From contig CANQRY010000005.1 of the NCBI GenBank assembly GCA_947626335.1, positions 1-48,491 of the forward strand: a stretch of 48,491 bases of DNA. The letters run 5' to 3'. Position 1 is the stretch's first letter. Each line of letters begins with the position of its first letter. Source of the stretch: an uncultured Clostridia bacterium (GTDB taxonomy: Bacteria; Bacillota; Clostridia; TANB77; CAG-508). The notes under the pieces were generated by a model. The model ran no database searches and had not been told where the DNA came from. It was given only the letters and a program-made list of their open reading frames with translations. Of the stretch, positions 1-9,500 are shown piece by piece. Both the position numbers and the translations under genes were made by a program.

Positions 1-296
1 ATTATATTTTAATGAATTCTTTAGGTACAGTAATTGAATCAGAATCATGTAGCATAGTATATTCAGCAATAAGAACAAAAGATTTAATAGAATATAAGAA
101 GGAACATATACTAACCTATAATATTTATATGGCAATAGGGCAGATAATTAGTTATAGTCTAATATATATATTATATAATTATTTCTATAATGTAAATATA
201 TTATCAATATCAGTTTCAATATTAATGTTTTTCTTGATAATATCAGCAATTTACTTGAAGAAAACAGAAAATTATTTGAAAAACAATGAAACATAA
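1..296 (+). CDS. MFS-like transporter, C-terminal fragment (cut by window start)
   Basis: The reading frame is open to the left edge, so this is the 3' end of a longer gene; the ATG at 12 is internal. The fragment has a polar stretch (SAIRTKDLIEYKKEHILTY) between membrane parts, then two strongly hydrophobic segments at about residues 40-60 and 65-82 counted from the ATG at 12, and a short basic tail. A loop of this kind followed by a final helix pair resembles the last part of major facilitator superfamily permeases. This is a by-eye resemblance, not a firm family match. A gap of 51 nt with a good ribosome binding site leads to the peptidase gene at 348, so the two may be co-transcribed. The substrate cannot be told. 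Confidence 0.45.
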   Translation, partial: YILMNSLGTVIESESCSIVYSAIRTKDLIEYKKEHILTYNIYMAIGQIISYSLIYILYNYFYNVNILSISVSILMFFLIISAIYLKKTENYLKNNET

Positions 297-347
297 ATTA
301 AATAATATACATGAATTATAAAACATATATCTAGTGGAGGAATTTAC

Positions 348-953
348 ATGAACACTAATAGAATAAGATATAAGCAAAGAGACTTTCATTTGTATGAAAT
401 AGATAAATTTACAGATTTAAATTGGAGTTTAGAGAGATTTGGATGTGGACCTACATCAATTGCAAATATATTAGTTAATTATGGTTATGACATTACACCT
501 GTTGATATTGCTAAAAAAATATTATTTAATCGAAAGAGGCAATTTAATGATACATTTTTAAAAAATAAAGGAAGCAATGGTAAGGGTCTGATATATTGTC
601 TTGATAGACTAATTAAAGAAGATAAAATAAATATTGATTATGAAATAGTAAAAATAGATTTTTCTAGTCCAAATAGTATGAAAGAGAAAATTATTGATTT
701 GGTAAAAAAAGGTAATATGGCTATAATTCATGTTGGGCCATCTGAAATAAGTCCTTTAACATTTTCTAAAAACGGACATTATTTAGTAATTAGTGATATT
801 GATGAAAATAATAACTTCTATGTAATTAATTCTAATAAAATAGGTGATAATCAATTAGGTGTTCCCTTTAGCTATGATACTATTATTAAAAATATGGTAG
901 GTAGAAAAGATTCATTTAATTTTCTATTTATTAAAAAAATTTCTGACCTATAA
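348..953 (+). CDS. C39-like (papain-fold) cysteine peptidase
   Basis: A 201-residue protein with GCGPTS at residues 32-37, placing the presumed nucleophile at Cys33, and NGHYLVISD with the presumed catalytic His at 144. VINSN follows about 14 residues later and may supply the third residue. This Cys...GHY/F layout is typical of the C39 and C39_2 peptidase-like families. There is no signal peptide or membrane segment and no fused ABC transporter, so it does not look like a bacteriocin leader-processing exporter; a cytosolic or specialised peptidase is more likely. Start: a clear GTGGAGG site lies 8 nt before the ATG. It follows a transporter fragment and ends before a strong terminator. The substrate is unknown. 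Confidence 0.6.
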   Translation: MNTNRIRYKQRDFHLYEIDKFTDLNWSLERFGCGPTSIANILVNYGYDITPVDIAKKILFNRKRQFNDTFLKNKGSNGKGLIYCLDRLIKEDKINIDYEIVKIDFSSPNSMKEKIIDLVKKGNMAIIHVGPSEISPLTFSKNGHYLVISDIDENNNFYVINSNKIGDNQLGVPFSYDTIIKNMVGRKDSFNFLFIKKISDL

Positions 954-1040
954 TTTTATATCTTTTTAGCTGTTTTTAAATATAAATTTTTGTACAGAGT
1001 CAATGACAAGTTGTAAATATCTACGTCGCCCGCACCACAA

Positions 1041-1077
1041 AATAAGGTGTTCTAAATTTTAGAGCACCTTATTTTTA
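1041..1077 (+). terminator. Rho-independent terminator
   Basis: Stem 1041-1056 pairs with 1058-1073 (AATAAGGTGTTCT with AGAGCACCTTATT, one G-T pair), followed by a T-run on the + strand. It ends the 348-953 unit and lies against the stop codon of the convergent gene at 1075. On the minus strand the T-run is missing, so it probably acts only in the + direction. Confidence 0.75.
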
Positions 1078-1716
1078 TACTTCTTTTTTATTATTATATA
1101 CTTTGTCCATGAATTCGTCTGGGTAGTATTTGTCTAATAATTCGTCTATTTTTCCGCCTGCTTCTATGTTTTCACGTCTTTCTGTTTGCCTTTCTGCTGC
1201 TAAAAGTGATATTCCAATATCTGATAATATTAGTATTATTAGGACAAGAGTTATTATTCTTAATGTTTTATCATTTAATTTTTCTCTTAGTGAATTTACT
1301 AGTGGTGCAACAAATAGAACATATATTATACCTGCAATTCCCCAGTATGTGCAGTGTAAAAGGCTCGTTCTTCCGTTTATATTAAACATTAAATGAGAGT
1401 AGTCCCATGATATTGTACCAAATACTTTTTCTTGCACGTAAGAGCATATATATTCAACTATTCCACCTAATATTGCTGTAATAAAAAATACTTTTATTTT
1501 ATTATCTGTATTTATTTTGCTTAATAATAAATAATAAATTACTGCTCCTATTCCGTAAACAGGCACAAATGGTCCATAAACTAAACCTTGCCTTGTTTCA
1601 AAGAAGCCTTGTTTTATGGTAGCAAAAATTGTTTCACATACAAATCCAAAAATACTTCCTATAAAAAATATCCAAAATATTATTATTAATTCTTTTAATA
1701 TATTTTTTTTATTCAT
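1075..1716 (-). CDS. CmpB-family (ABC-transporter type IV, DUF1113-like) membrane protein
   Basis: A 213-residue integral membrane protein with hydrophobic segments at about residues 8-30, 45-65, 75-95, 118-140 and 152-172, and a charged cytoplasmic tail. The signature region SYVQEKVFGTISWDYS followed by a conserved NINGRTSLLHCTYWGIAG block is characteristic of the family named putative ABC-transporter type IV (CmpB). The real function is uncertain; no ATPase or binding protein lies beside it. It stands alone, convergent with the peptidase gene and separated from the oxidoreductase locus upstream by about 130 nt. Confidence 0.7.
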   Translation of the reverse strand: MNKKNILKELIIIFWIFFIGSIFGFVCETIFATIKQGFFETRQGLVYGPFVPVYGIGAVIYYLLLSKINTDNKIKVFFITAILGGIVEYICSYVQEKVFGTISWDYSHLMFNINGRTSLLHCTYWGIAGIIYVLFVAPLVNSLREKLNDKTLRIITLVLIILILSDIGISLLAAERQTERRENIEAGGKIDELLDKYYPDEFMDKVYNNKKEV

Positions 1717-1842
1717 TTTATTACTCCAAGTTTTACACTTTATATTAGTATATTATTTTCTTGTAGTTTTGTGTATTTTTAAGCATATTTAAGTAATTTT
1801 ATATTCTAATAATAACATAATATTACAGGTTTTGCAATATTT

Positions 1843-2015
1843 TTACTCTACCTTAATAATTTCTAAATTTTTAATACTCGGACTATAAATTGATTCTCCT
1901 TTATAGGTAAATCTTGAGCCATGGCATGGGCAGTCCCATGTTTTTTCTAAGTTATTCCATGAAAGTTCGCACCCCAAATGTGTACATACTGGCCTTACTG
2001 CATATATTTTTCCGG
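1843..2015 (-). pseudogene. Displaced Rieske [2Fe-2S] domain of the upstream oxidoreductase (frameshifted)
   Basis: On the minus strand, one frame away from the oxidoreductase ORF, the sequence reads GKIYAVRPVCTHLGCELSW, then TWDCPCHGSRFTYKGES, and ends at a stop at 1845-1843. CTHLGC and CPCHG are the two ligand boxes (Cys-x-His and Cys-x-x-His) of a Rieske iron-sulphur domain, which is the normal C-terminus of this family. Removing one base in the CCGG at 2012-2015 joins the two frames into a single gene spanning 1843-3352. Either the gene is genuinely broken or the base is a sequencing or assembly error. There is no start codon or ribosome binding site for independent translation. Confidence 0.8.
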
Positions 2016-3352
2016 TTTTCATCTTTATATATTCCTAATTTTATTCCTTCATAATCTATTACTTTGGCTTGATTTTCTTTTATATTATCTATTTTTCCTT
2101 TTGGTAATTTTAATTTATCTACTACCAATCCCTTTACTACTTCTTTTACCATATTACCCATTTCTTCGTGGTTTTTTATTGGCTTTAATCTGGTTGAGGT
2201 AAATACTTCTTCGTATGGATTTTTTCTTTCTAAAATTTTATCTACTATAATATTTGCTGCTACATTAGAAGTAGTTATTCCCCACTTTTTATAGCCAGTT
2301 CCTACATATACATTTGGCATTAAAGATGAAAACTCTCCTATATATGGAATTTTATCTAGGGAAATTGTGTCTTCTGTTGCCCATTTATATTTTATTTTAG
2401 AATTAGGAGCAATTTTTTTTGCAATTTCTTCTAGCTTTTCATAATTTTTAGATAAATCTTTTCCCTCTCCTGTTTTATGATCCATTCCTGCAATTATTAA
2501 AAGTGTTTTTCCATTATCCATTTTTGTAGTTCTTACAGATATTGTAGGCTTTTCGCTGTTTATATACATTCCATCTAATTTAAGTTCTTCCGCTTCTAGA
2601 CCAATTACATAAGACATTTCTTGATACATTTTTAAGAAATAATAACCTGGAACATTTATAATTGGGTAATGTGAGCTTATAACAACATATTTAGCTTCTA
2701 CCATTTTTCCTTCATCTGTTATTACTTCATATTTGTTTTCTTTATTTTTTAGTTCCACTACTTTTGTATTTTCAAATATTTGCACTTCCGGCATTGCATT
2801 TACTAGCCCTAAAGCATATTTTACTGGATTAAATTTTGCTTGATTTGGAAATTTAATTGCACCAAGAATTTTATCTAACGGAAGATTAACATTAGTTACA
2901 AATTCTGCCGGAAACCCTAGGCTTTTAACCGCTTCTACTTCTTTTTTTATTTTTGGAATTTCTTTTTCTTCTCTAGTAAATATATAATTGTCTGCTTTTT
3001 GAAATTCACATTCTATTTTTTCTTTTTTTATAATTTCTTCTATATTTTTTATTGCTGCTTCATTTGCTTCTAAATATTCTTTTGCTTTTTTCTCGCCCTG
3101 CGAATTAATTAAATAATCGTAAAATAGGCCATGCTGACTAGTAATTTTAGCCGTAGAATTTCCTGTTGTATTACAACATAAAGTTTTCTTTTCTAATAAA
3201 ACTACTTTCATTTTTGCCTTTGATAAATAGTATGCTATAGTTATTCCTGTAAGGCCTCCGCCTATAATGCATACATCTGCTTTTTTATTTCTCTCTAATT
3301 TAGGAAATGTTTTTCTATTTTCTTTTGTGCTTTCTAACCAATACGATTCCAT
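1952..3352 (-). CDS. FAD-dependent oxidoreductase (DAO/GlpO-like), C-terminus frameshifted
   Basis: The ORF as read is 466 residues. Near the N-terminus, CIIGGGLTGITIAYYL followed by VVLLEKK is the dinucleotide-binding fold for FAD, and a C-terminal VYVGTGYKKWGITTS block is the second FAD contact of the DAO (glycine/D-amino-acid oxidase) superfamily. In this subfamily the protein normally ends in a Rieske domain; here the last roughly 20 residues (after GIYKDEN) are out of frame and the Rieske domain lies in the next frame (see 1843-2015). The gene starts 17 nt after the htrA-like gene, with an AAGGAG site, so the two form an operon. The substrate is unknown. Loss of the iron-sulphur domain would remove the electron exit, if the frameshift is real. 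Confidence 0.8.
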   Translation of the reverse strand: MESYWLESTKENRKTFPKLERNKKADVCIIGGGLTGITIAYYLSKAKMKVVLLEKKTLCCNTTGNSTAKITSQHGLFYDYLINSQGEKKAKEYLEANEAAIKNIEEIIKKEKIECEFQKADNYIFTREEKEIPKIKKEVEAVKSLGFPAEFVTNVNLPLDKILGAIKFPNQAKFNPVKYALGLVNAMPEVQIFENTKVVELKNKENKYEVITDEGKMVEAKYVVISSHYPIINVPGYYFLKMYQEMSYVIGLEAEELKLDGMYINSEKPTISVRTTKMDNGKTLLIIAGMDHKTGEGKDLSKNYEKLEEIAKKIAPNSKIKYKWATEDTISLDKIPYIGEFSSLMPNVYVGTGYKKWGITTSNVAANIIVDKILERKNPYEEVFTSTRLKPIKNHEEMGNMVKEVVKGLVVDKLKLPKGKIDNIKENQAKVIDYEGIKLGIYKDENRKNICSKASMYTFGVRTFME

Positions 3353-3369
3353 TTTTCTCTCCTTAATAT

Positions 3370-4512
3370 TTATTTTTTAGTTAGCATAACCTGCATACTA
3401 ATATTTCTATTATTTCTTAAAACTTCAAATGTTATAATATCTCCTGGGCTTTTACTGTAGATATATGTTCTTAAATCGCACATTTTATTTAAAGTAATTC
3501 CATCTACTTCAAGTAATATATCTTTTTCTTTTAAGCCATATCTTGCCGCAGGTGAATTTGCATTTATTTGTGCTATATAAATTCCATCATCTAGTTTTAA
3601 ATTATTATCTAAATATGGAATTACGTTTTTATCATAAGCAAAAATTCCTAAATATGCTTCATCAAACTTTCCATTTGTTATAAAGCTTTGTATTATTGGC
3701 TTTGCAGTGTTTATTGGTATTGCAAAGCCTATTCCCTCTGCAGTTGTAATTTTTACACTATTTATTCCTATAACTTCACCTTTTGCATTTATAAGTGGTC
3801 CTCCACTATTTCCCGGATTTATTGTTGCATCTGTTTGAATTAAGTTTCCCATATATGAAGATTTTTCTTCTTCTTCCAATATTATAGTTCTATTTAATGC
3901 ACTTATAATTCCTGAAGTTACTGTTCTTTGAAATTCAAATCCTATTGGATTTCCTATTGCATAAACTGATTGTCCCACCTTTATATTATCAGAATTTCCA
4001 AGTGCTACGTGTTTTAAATTATTTGCGTTTATTTTTACTATTGCTAAGTCAATGTCTGAATCTGACCATACAACATTTCCTTGATAGTTTTTTCCGCTTG
4101 CAAGTGTAATATAACAACTGCTATATTTAGCTCCAGATACATGTTCATTTGTTAAGATGTAGCCATTATCAGATACTATCATTCCTGTGCCTAGTCCTAT
4201 TTTTGTGCTTCCATCTTCTAGAAATATTGTATTTCCTGCGCTTTTAAGTTTTGAAATTCCAACTATACTTTCATTTACTTCTTCTATTACACTTTCAATT
4301 GTTTTATCTTTTTCTTGTACTTCTTGTATTGTTTGTGACAGCCTTTCTACCTCTACTTTCATTCCAGACAAATTAGAAGAATTGCTAATATCTATATTTG
4401 TATATAGTACATATACTAGGGAAATTATAATAACAATTAAAATGCTAATTGTAACACCTAAAATATATTTTTTTATTAAAGCTTTATTTTTTCTTTTTAT
4501 GTATTTTTCCAT
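3370..4512 (-). CDS. htrA: HtrA/DegP-type membrane-anchored serine protease
   Basis: A 380-residue S1C serine protease for extracytoplasmic protein quality control. One transmembrane anchor covers about residues 16-38, followed by a short coiled-coil-like stretch (about 51-85). The trypsin-like domain carries the triad: His124 in TNEHVSG, Asp155 in DIDLAIVK, and Ser236 in NPGNSGGPL. A single PDZ domain covers about 295-378 (LGIFAYDK... to the C-terminus). Length and architecture match the usual Firmicutes HtrA with one PDZ. Start: AGGAGGGG lies just before the ATG. It is the first gene of a two-gene unit with the oxidoreductase downstream. Which paralogue (HtrA, HtrB or YyxA type) cannot be decided here. 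Confidence 0.9.
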   Translation of the reverse strand: MEKYIKRKNKALIKKYILGVTISILIVIIISLVYVLYTNIDISNSSNLSGMKVEVERLSQTIQEVQEKDKTIESVIEEVNESIVGISKLKSAGNTIFLEDGSTKIGLGTGMIVSDNGYILTNEHVSGAKYSSCYITLASGKNYQGNVVWSDSDIDLAIVKINANNLKHVALGNSDNIKVGQSVYAIGNPIGFEFQRTVTSGIISALNRTIILEEEEKSSYMGNLIQTDATINPGNSGGPLINAKGEVIGINSVKITTAEGIGFAIPINTAKPIIQSFITNGKFDEAYLGIFAYDKNVIPYLDNNLKLDDGIYIAQINANSPAARYGLKEKDILLEVDGITLNKMCDLRTYIYSKSPGDIITFEVLRNNRNISMQVMLTKK

Positions 4513-4555
4513 AACCCCTCCTATAATATAATTTTTCCCTTCTTATAGATTTTTA

Positions 4556-4590
4556 AACAAAAAAATACCAAAAGTATTGCTACTTTTGGC
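4556..4590 (-). terminator. Rho-independent terminator of the acyl-CoA ligase gene
   Basis: CCAAAAGTA (4568-4576) and TACTTTTGG (4581-4589) form a 9-bp stem with a 4-nt loop. Read on the minus strand it is followed by a run of seven T, so it ends the acyl-CoA ligase transcript just past its stop codon and separates it from htrA. Confidence 0.8.
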
Positions 4591-4604
4591 TTATATTTTT
4601 TTAT

Positions 4605-6320
4605 TTATGCTTTTTTTGCTTCTTCATAACGTTTTATTTTTTGTGTGGTAGTTTTTGCAAGTGGCTCAGTTGTTATAGTAATTTCTTTAATATGCTTTAC
4701 GTCTGGAAGTGTTTTATTTATTTCTTTAATTTGTTGCCATATTATTTCTTTCTTTTCTTCTTCAGATTTTTCTCCATATAGGTTTTTCATGTTTTCTTCG
4801 TTATATACTATTTTTGCACAAAGTGTTGTATCTCTAGAGCTTTTGTTTCTTGCAAATACTAAACTTTCTTCTACAATTGGTAATTGGTTAAGCAAAATTT
4901 CTATTTCTTGTGGATATACATTTTTTCCATTTTTTAAAACAATTACATCATTTTTTCTACCAGATATGTATAAAAATCCGTCTTTATCTAAATAACCATA
5001 ATCTCCTGTATAAAACCATCCGTCTTTCATGCATTTTTTGGTTGCTTCTTCGTTTTCGTAATATCCAAGCATTACACTTGGACCTTTTACTACAATTTCT
5101 CCTATGTTTTCTTCGTTTGGATTATCTATTTTTACCTCTAAATTAGGAAGTGGAAGTCCTATTGAACCAGGTCTTTTTTCTTTGTCTGTTTCTGCAGATA
5201 CAACAGGTGATGTTTCTGTTAAACCATAGCCTTGTATTAGATCTACACCAAAATCATTAAGTCCTTTTATAATTTTTTTATCTAATGGTGCTGCACCTAC
5301 TAAAACTATTCTTAATTTTCCTCCAAAATTATCTATAATTGGTTTAAATACTTTTCTTCTAATATCTATGTTTACTTTTCTAAGTGCTTTTGTGGTTGCT
5401 ATCATTGTTTTCATTAAAGGCTTTTTCCCCTGCTCTTCAATACCTTTCCATATTTTTTTATAAATATTTTCTAATACTAATGGAACAGATACAAAAACGC
5501 TTATTTGATATTCATTCATATTTTTTTGTATGTATTTTATACCATCACAAAATGCAACAGTTACGCCATTGTAAATTCCAAAAAGAAAAGTAATTGTACA
5601 TTCAAAAGTGTGATGAATTGGTAAAAATGAAAGCAGAGTGTCTGTTGGGTATAGTTTTAAATAACCTGCTAGTGCAGTAATATCACTACAAATATTATTT
5701 TGTGAAAGTAAAACTCCTTTAGATATGTTAGTAGTTCCAGATGTGAATAATAAAATTGAAGGGGCATTTTCGTCAATTACTACTTTTTCGTATTCATTGT
5801 TTCCATCTTTTAATAGTTTTTCACCTTGTGATATTAAGTCACTATATAGTATTACCCCATCATTTTTTTCATTTTCCATGTTAATTATATATTTTAAATT
5901 GCTATTTTCTAATGATAAAATAGTATTTATATATTTTGGCTCACAAACAATTGCCTCTGCTTTGCTTCTTAAAATTAGTGATTTAAGTTCATTTTCTGGA
6001 AGTGCTTTATCTAGTGGAACAATTATCATTCCCCCTGTTGTAACTGCCAAATATGTTACACACCATTCATAGCGGTTATTTCCTATTACTGCTATTTTTT
6101 TATCCTTTAAGCCCATTTCTAATAATTTTGTAGATAATGCTTCTATATCTTTTTTAAATTCTGAATATGTTTTACTAACATATTCTGTTTCATTACCGTT
6201 TTTTATTTTATATTTATATGCTGTATTTTCTGGATATTTTTCAGTTGTTCTATTTATTAGTTCTCTAAAGTTTTTGATTTTTTCGGTTTCATGAACGATT
6301 CTGCTTTTTTCTTTTTTCAT
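4605..6320 (-). CDS. AMP-forming long-chain acyl-CoA synthetase / acyl-activating enzyme
   Basis: An ANL-superfamily adenylate-forming enzyme that activates a carboxylic acid as the acyl-adenylate and transfers it to CoA (or another thiol). Visible motifs: the P-loop-like LLFTSGTTNISKGV, then GYGLTETSPV, the hinge region YTGDYGYLDKDGFLYISGR, and the C-terminal catalytic Lys region (PLAKTTTQKIKR). The open frame begins at 6383, but the Met at 6320 fits an AAAGG site best (spacing about 13 nt), giving 571 residues; the ATG at 6332 sits directly against the same site. It is divergent from the NRPS with back-to-back promoters. That suggests it supplies the acyl group to the starter C domain, but a plain fatty-acid CoA ligase role is equally possible. 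No carrier protein is fused. Confidence 0.85.
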   Translation of the reverse strand: MKKEKSRIVHETEKIKNFRELINRTTEKYPENTAYKYKIKNGNETEYVSKTYSEFKKDIEALSTKLLEMGLKDKKIAVIGNNRYEWCVTYLAVTTGGMIIVPLDKALPENELKSLILRSKAEAIVCEPKYINTILSLENSNLKYIINMENEKNDGVILYSDLISQGEKLLKDGNNEYEKVVIDENAPSILLFTSGTTNISKGVLLSQNNICSDITALAGYLKLYPTDTLLSFLPIHHTFECTITFLFGIYNGVTVAFCDGIKYIQKNMNEYQISVFVSVPLVLENIYKKIWKGIEEQGKKPLMKTMIATTKALRKVNIDIRRKVFKPIIDNFGGKLRIVLVGAAPLDKKIIKGLNDFGVDLIQGYGLTETSPVVSAETDKEKRPGSIGLPLPNLEVKIDNPNEENIGEIVVKGPSVMLGYYENEEATKKCMKDGWFYTGDYGYLDKDGFLYISGRKNDVIVLKNGKNVYPQEIEILLNQLPIVEESLVFARNKSSRDTTLCAKIVYNEENMKNLYGEKSEEEKKEIIWQQIKEINKTLPDVKHIKEITITTEPLAKTTTQKIKRYEEAKKA

Positions 6321-6422
6321 ACTTAATTTCATTCCTTTCTTGCTTATAAGTGCAACTAAAAAATAAAATTTTTTGTAAAACATTTTTAGTAACTATTTTT
6401 TTCTTGCATTTTAATCTTTTTC

Positions 6423-6451
6423 ATTTTACAATAAAAGGAATTTTTTTGCAA
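6423..6451 (-). promoter_or_regulatory. Predicted promoter for the acyl-CoA ligase
   Basis: On the minus strand TTGCAA (6451-6446), a 17-nt spacer and TAAAAT (6428-6423) match a sigma-A promoter. It lies only 8 bp from the divergent NRPS promoter. Confidence 0.5.
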
Positions 6452-6459
6452 CATTTTCA

Positions 6460-6488
6460 TTGATTTTTCTAGTTTATTAGTATATACT
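6460..6488 (+). promoter_or_regulatory. Predicted promoter for the NRPS operon
   Basis: TTGATT (6460-6465), a 17-nt spacer and TATACT (6483-6488) match sigma-A -35 and -10 elements. The expected start near 6495 would give a leader of about 38 nt ending in an AAAGGGG ribosome binding site before the ATG at 6533. Confidence 0.55.
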
Positions 6489-6532
6489 CTTTATGAAAAG
6501 AAATCTTTAAAATAAATAAAGGGGCTATTTAT

Positions 6533-9500
6533 ATGGGGGAAATTTTATACAGTTTAACTAACTCACAAAAATCTATTTATTTAACTGAAGAATATGCTTC
6601 TAACACAAATTTGAATAATATTAGCGGATGTATTAAAATTAAAGAGCCTATTGATTTTAGCTCTTTAGAAAAGGCACTAAATATATTTGTTCAAAAAAAT
6701 GATGCGGTTAGACTAAGAATTGTGCTTGATAATGGCACTCCAAAGCAATATGTAAAAGAGTATAAACAATTTTCTGTTCCTATTTTTGAATTAGAAAATG
6801 ATAATGATTTAAATAATTTAAATAAGCAAGCAGTTAATACAGTTTTTAATTTTATAGATTCTGATTTATTTTCTTTTTACTTATTTAAATTTCCAAATTT
6901 AACTGGTGGATTTGTTTTTTCTTTTCACCACATTATTTCTGACGCTTGGAGCACAAGTTTATTTCTTAATGAAGTAATGCAAATTTATACTAATCTTATT
7001 AATAAAGAAGAAGTTAATTATTCATTAAATTCTTCTTATATTGATTATATAAACTCTGAAAATGAATATATTTCTTCTAGTAAATTTGAAAAAGATAAAG
7101 AGTTTTGGAATACATATTTTGCAAGCTCTCCAGAACTTGCAAAAATAACAGATAATATTACAGAATCTGGCTCCGAAGCAGCTAGAGAATGTTTTCACTT
7201 AGAAAAAAATATGAATGAGCAAGTATTAGATTTTTGCAAAAATCATCACTGTTCAGTTTACACATTTTTTCTATGCATTTTTTCTATTTATCTTTCTAAA
7301 ATCAACAATATGAAAAATCCTATTATTGGTACTCCTGTTTTAAATCGTTCTAACTTTAAGGAAAAAAATACATGTGGTATGTATATAAGCACCATTCCTT
7401 TTAAATCAGACGTAAAACCGGATTCTAATTTTAGTAATTTTTTAAAAGATACTTCTGTACTTCAAATGTCTATTTATAGGCATCAAAAGTACCCATATAC
7501 ACTTTTATTAGAAGAATTAAAGCAAAAATATAATTATACACAAAATTTATATGATGTTGTATTTTCTTATCAAAATGCCCGTGATAATAATAAAGAATGC
7601 AAAACTCCTTATTCTTCTCATTGGCTATTTAATGGACAAACTGTTGAAACACTTGAAATTCACTTTTTTGATATGGACGATACTGGCGATTTTGATATTT
7701 TTTATGATTATCAAATTTCAAAATTAACAAAAGAAGATGTTACAAAAATTCATAATCGTATTTTAAATATAGTTTTACAAGTTATTAAAAATCCTAATAT
7801 ATTATTAAAAGACATTGAAATAGCAACCTTAGAAGAAAAAAAACAAATTCTAAATGATTTTAATAATACTTTTGTTCCTTATGACAAAAACGAAGAAATA
7901 GTTAATGTTTTTGAAAAGCAAGTAAAAAATCATGAAAATGAAATTGCTCTTGTTTTTGAAAATGAAACTTACACCTACTTAGAGCTTAACAAAAAAGCAA
8001 ATGAACTTGCTAGATTTTTAATTAAACAAGGTGCTAAGCCTAATGATAAAATTGCAATTTATTTGCCTAGATGCAGTAATATTATTGTTTCTATGCTTGC
8101 TATAAAAAAGGCTGGATGTGCTTATTTATTAGTTGAAAGTAGCCTTCCTATTGATCGTATTTGCTATATGCTTACAAATAGCAATGCATCTTTTGTAATT
8201 ACTAATAAGGAGCTTTATAAAAAGGAAATTACATCTTGCATTTTACTTGAAAATGTTCCTTTTGGCAGTATAGATAATAACAACTTAAATTTACCTTGCC
8301 CTCCAGAAGATTATTTATCAGTAGTTTATACTTCTGGTTCTACTGGCATGCCAAAGGGTATTTTGGTTAAGAACTTTAGTATGCTTAATTTGGTTTTAGG
8401 CTACTTAAATTCAATGAATGCAGACAAATTAAATAATTTTATTAGTATTTGTTCTGTTTCTTTTGATATGTTTGCAGCAGAAGTGTGGATTCCTCTTCTA
8501 CTTGGTAAAAAATTAGTTTTAGCAAATGAAGAAGAATCTAAAAATCCTATTTTAATGTCTAACTTAATTGAAAAAGAAGCTATTGAATTTATGCTAATTA
8601 CTTCATCTAAAATGAATTTATTATTACTTAATTCTAATACAAGTAAATGTCTTAATATTTTAAAAGCAATTCAATTAGGTGGAGAAGTGTTAAATTCAGA
8701 ATTTTATTCAAAATTAGTTCATTATACTAATGCTAAAATATATAATGGTTACGGTCCTTCTGAAACAACTTCTTGTGCTACTTGTAAAATGGTTACTTCT
8801 TCTAATGATATTACTATTGGAAAGCCTTTACCTAATGTTAAAATATATATTTGTAATGAACATTTAAATTTATGCCCTCCTGAAATTACTGGTGAACTAT
8901 GTATTGCAGGTGACGGTGTTTCTTATGGATATGTTAATAATATAGAGCTTACTAATAAAAACTTCGTTAAAAATCCTTTTGGTGATGGACTTTTATATAA
9001 AACAGGTGACTTAGCTAAATTTTTGCCTAATGGTGAAATTGCCTACATTGGCAGAAATGACTCACAAGTTAAAATAAGAGGCTTAAGGATAGAGTTAGAA
9101 GAAATAAATAAGGTTATTCTTAAACATGATTCTGTTCAAAACTGTGTAACTGTTGTAAAAAAAGTAAACGGCGTAGATAGTATTTGTTGCTATTTAGTAG
9201 CAAATAATTTTAATAAAGATGCCTTAAAAGATTATGCATCTAAAAAATTACCTTATTATATGGTGCCTTCACATTTTGTTTTACTAAATGAGCTTCCAAT
9301 TACAGCTAATGGAAAGATTGACCTTAAAGCTCTTCCAGATATTTTGGTTACAAGCGAATATATTAAACCTGAAACTTCTATGGAAAAGGCTATTACTGAT
9401 TTATGGGAAAATGTATTAAACATAAAAAATGTTAGTGTAACTAGTAACTTTTTTGAACTTGGTGGTGACTCTCTTTCTGCTATTAAATTTATTGCAGATT

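Noticed and set aside
348..953. Bacteriocin-processing ABC exporter (C39 type)
   Set aside because: There is no fused membrane or ATPase domain and no double-glycine precursor peptide nearby.
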